Positions 62,486 to 64,000 of a DNA stretch of 64,000 nucleotides are shown here, in pieces (within the stretch, counting starts at the first letter, position 1; each line of letters opens with the position of its first letter). A model generated the notes under the pieces. It had not been told where the DNA came from. It searched no databases and worked only from the letters and a program-made list of their open reading frames with translations. Origin of the DNA: Inhella sp. Lineage in GTDB: Bacteria > Pseudomonadota > Gammaproteobacteria > Burkholderiales > Burkholderiaceae_C. The stretch lies in NCBI RefSeq assembly GCF_027532025.1, contig NZ_JAPZSY010000003.1, positions 1-64,000 of the forward strand, written 5' to 3'. The position numbers and the translations under genes are program-made.

Positions 62486-62509
62486 AAAAAAGCGGCCCCA
62501 AGGGCCGCT
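62486..62509 (-). terminator. Rho-independent terminator after hpf on minus strand, between hpf and ptsN
   Basis: Minus strand AGCGGCCC-TTG-GGGCCGCT followed by TTTTT; perfect 8-bp stem. Confidence 0.8.
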
Positions 62510-62532
62510 GCGGGGGGAATGCACCGCGTCGG

Positions 62533-62877
62533 TCAGGATGCAGCGCCCACGTCCAGGCGCTTGGCCGCCTGGTGATGGTGGTCCTGCAGCATCTCCTTGT
62601 GCCGACACACTTGCCGATCCAGCTTGTCCATCAGCTGGTCGATCGCGGCGTACAGGTCTTCGTGGGCCTGCTCGACAAAGATGTCCTTGCCCTTGACCCG
62701 AACGGTGACTTCGGCTCGCTGCCGACGCTCCTTTTCCTTTTGCTTTTCCACGGTGAGGAGCACGTTGATGTCCACCACTTGGTCAAAGTGACGGGTCACT
62801 CGGTCGAGCTTGGTCACCACGTATTCGCGCAGTGCCGGCGTCACGTCGAGATGATGGCCGCTGATCGTCAGGTTCAT
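62533..62877 (-). CDS. hpf: Ribosome hibernation promoting factor
   Basis: [106 protein letters not shown] ribosome-binding site upstream. Confidence 0.96.
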   Translation of the reverse strand: MNLTISGHHLDVTPALREYVVTKLDRVTRHFDQVVDINVLLTVEKQKEKERRQRAEVTVRVKGKDIFVEQAHEDLYAAIDQLMDKLDRQVCRHKEMLQDHHHQAAKRLDVGAAS

Positions 62878-63146
62878 AGAGCCTCCTTTCCAAGGCTGGG
62901 GCAACAGACGCCGTTGCCGAACCTCCAAGGGTCCGGTGATGGCGCCAAGGGAGCGCTGGAGCCGGGCTGCCGCTCGGCCACGCGCCCTCCGTGGAAGCGG
63001 GGGGCGGTGGCAGGCCCGGTCAAAAGGCGGGCCGAGGGAAACGGGTCTCGGGGCAGCAAAGGAACTCCAAACGCACCCTGAGTGTGCCCACGGAGCGGGG
63101 CGCGGGCAAGCCACTTTTGCAGGGCTCCAGTAGGCATTTGTTCACG

Positions 63147-63176
63147 TTGTGAGCCCGGTCAAGGCAAGGCCATAAT
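63147..63176 (+). promoter_or_regulatory. Candidate sigma70 promoter for corA-like gene
   Basis: TTGTGA - 18 nt - CATAAT on + strand, about 155 bp before the start codon. Confidence 0.35.
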
Positions 63177-63332
63177 GACCCGTTTTCTGCATCGACAGGA
63201 GCCATCTTGGACAGCGACCACCCTCGGTGACCGCTTCCTTCGGCGTCTAGGAATTCCTGAGGCCCAAGGAGCGGATCCCCACCCCACCCAGCCTTTGGAA
63301 CCGCCCCACCGGGGCCCGCTTGCACGCCGACG

Positions 63333-64000
63333 ATGCTCAACATCTTCTCGATCGACAACGGCCGTTTGGCCGGCTTGGCCCCCGAGGCCTTTGATGCGCC
63401 CGATGCCGGGCAACTGCGCCCGATCTGGGTGGACCTGGAAGACCCGTCGCCCGACGACAAGGCTTGGGTGCTGAAGCACTTCGGGCTGTCGATCCCGGAG
63501 GACGCGGTGGACGATGACTTGGAAGAGTCGGCCCGCTTCTACGAAGAAGACGACGGGCAACTGCACATCCGATCCGACTTCTTGCGCCTGGACGAAGAGG
63601 GGGCCTCTCGCAACGTGCGCGTGGCCTTCATCTTGCACCGCAGGGTGCTGTTCAGCGTGCGCAAAGAAGAGCTGCCCGTGTTCCGCCTGCTGCGCATGCG
63701 GGCTCGGCGCACGCCCGCCTTGATCGACGACGCGAAGGACGTGCTGCTCAAGCTGTACGACGCCGACGCCGAATACAGCGCCGATGCGCTGGAAGGCATT
63801 TACGACGCCCTGAACGCCATCAGCGCCCGCGTGCTGAAAGAACAGGTGACCGACGAAGAAGCCGGCGAGGTGCTGACCGCCATCGCCCGCGAAGAAGACT
63901 TGAACGGCCGCATCCGTCGCAACGTGATGGACACGCGCCGCGCGCTGAGTTTCATGATGCGCAGCCGCATGCTCACGGCCGAGCAGTTCGAGGACTCGCG
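63333..64000 (+). CDS. corA: CorA family magnesium/divalent cation transporter, truncated by window end
   Basis: MLNIFSIDNGRLAGL...IWVDLEDPSPDDKAWVLKHFGLSIPEDAVDDDLEESARFYEEDDGQLHIRSDFL...VTDEEAGEVLTAIAREEDLNGRIRRNVMDTRRALSFMMRSRML. Confidence 0.92.
   Translation, partial: MLNIFSIDNGRLAGLAPEAFDAPDAGQLRPIWVDLEDPSPDDKAWVLKHFGLSIPEDAVDDDLEESARFYEEDDGQLHIRSDFLRLDEEGASRNVRVAFILHRRVLFSVRKEELPVFRLLRMRARRTPALIDDAKDVLLKLYDADAEYSADALEGIYDALNAISARVLKEQVTDEEAGEVLTAIAREEDLNGRIRRNVMDTRRALSFMMRSRMLTAEQFEDS

Noticed and set aside
63082-63474. 130-aa plus-strand ORF at the corA leader
   Set aside because: Overlaps corA in another frame with Arg/Pro/Thr-rich composition; corA is clearly the real gene.

Overview
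This 64 kb high-GC window looks like a chromosomal segment of a betaproteobacterium, probably order Burkholderiales, judged from gene content and synteny only. It is densely coding and mostly housekeeping. Recognisable conserved blocks are hemA-(GNAT)-prfA-prmC-(OMP)-grxD-ubiX, dusB-fis-purH, lptD-surA-rsmA, thiL-X-pgpA-pncC, holA-lptE-leuS-exbD-exbB-dapB-bamE next to divergent fur, and hpf-ptsN-hprK. Between them are accessory or metabolic cassettes: a fused B12 mutase (IcmF-type) coupled to a CoA-transferase; an aldehyde dehydrogenase/Tat-protein/GMC oxidoreductase operon; an MBOAT/SGNH acyltransferase pair; a GGDEF/acyl-CoA dehydrogenase/guanine deaminase operon; a secreted RNase plus barstar-like inhibitor pair; and a cupredoxin plus GGDEF-EAL pair. 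No rRNA, tRNA, CRISPR array, phage or transposase was recognised. I found no clear undescribed multi-gene system. The best candidates are the translationally coupled RNase/barstar module with its own promoter and an upstream palindrome, a GGDEF protein whose signature is scrambled while the inhibitory RxxD site is kept, the cupredoxin/GGDEF-EAL module, an unlisted 41-codon ORF in frame directly after udk, and a 563-bp structured spacer at 1912-2474. All family calls come from reading motifs in the translations; no database search was possible. Many start codons are inferred from overlaps, signal peptides or family N-termini.
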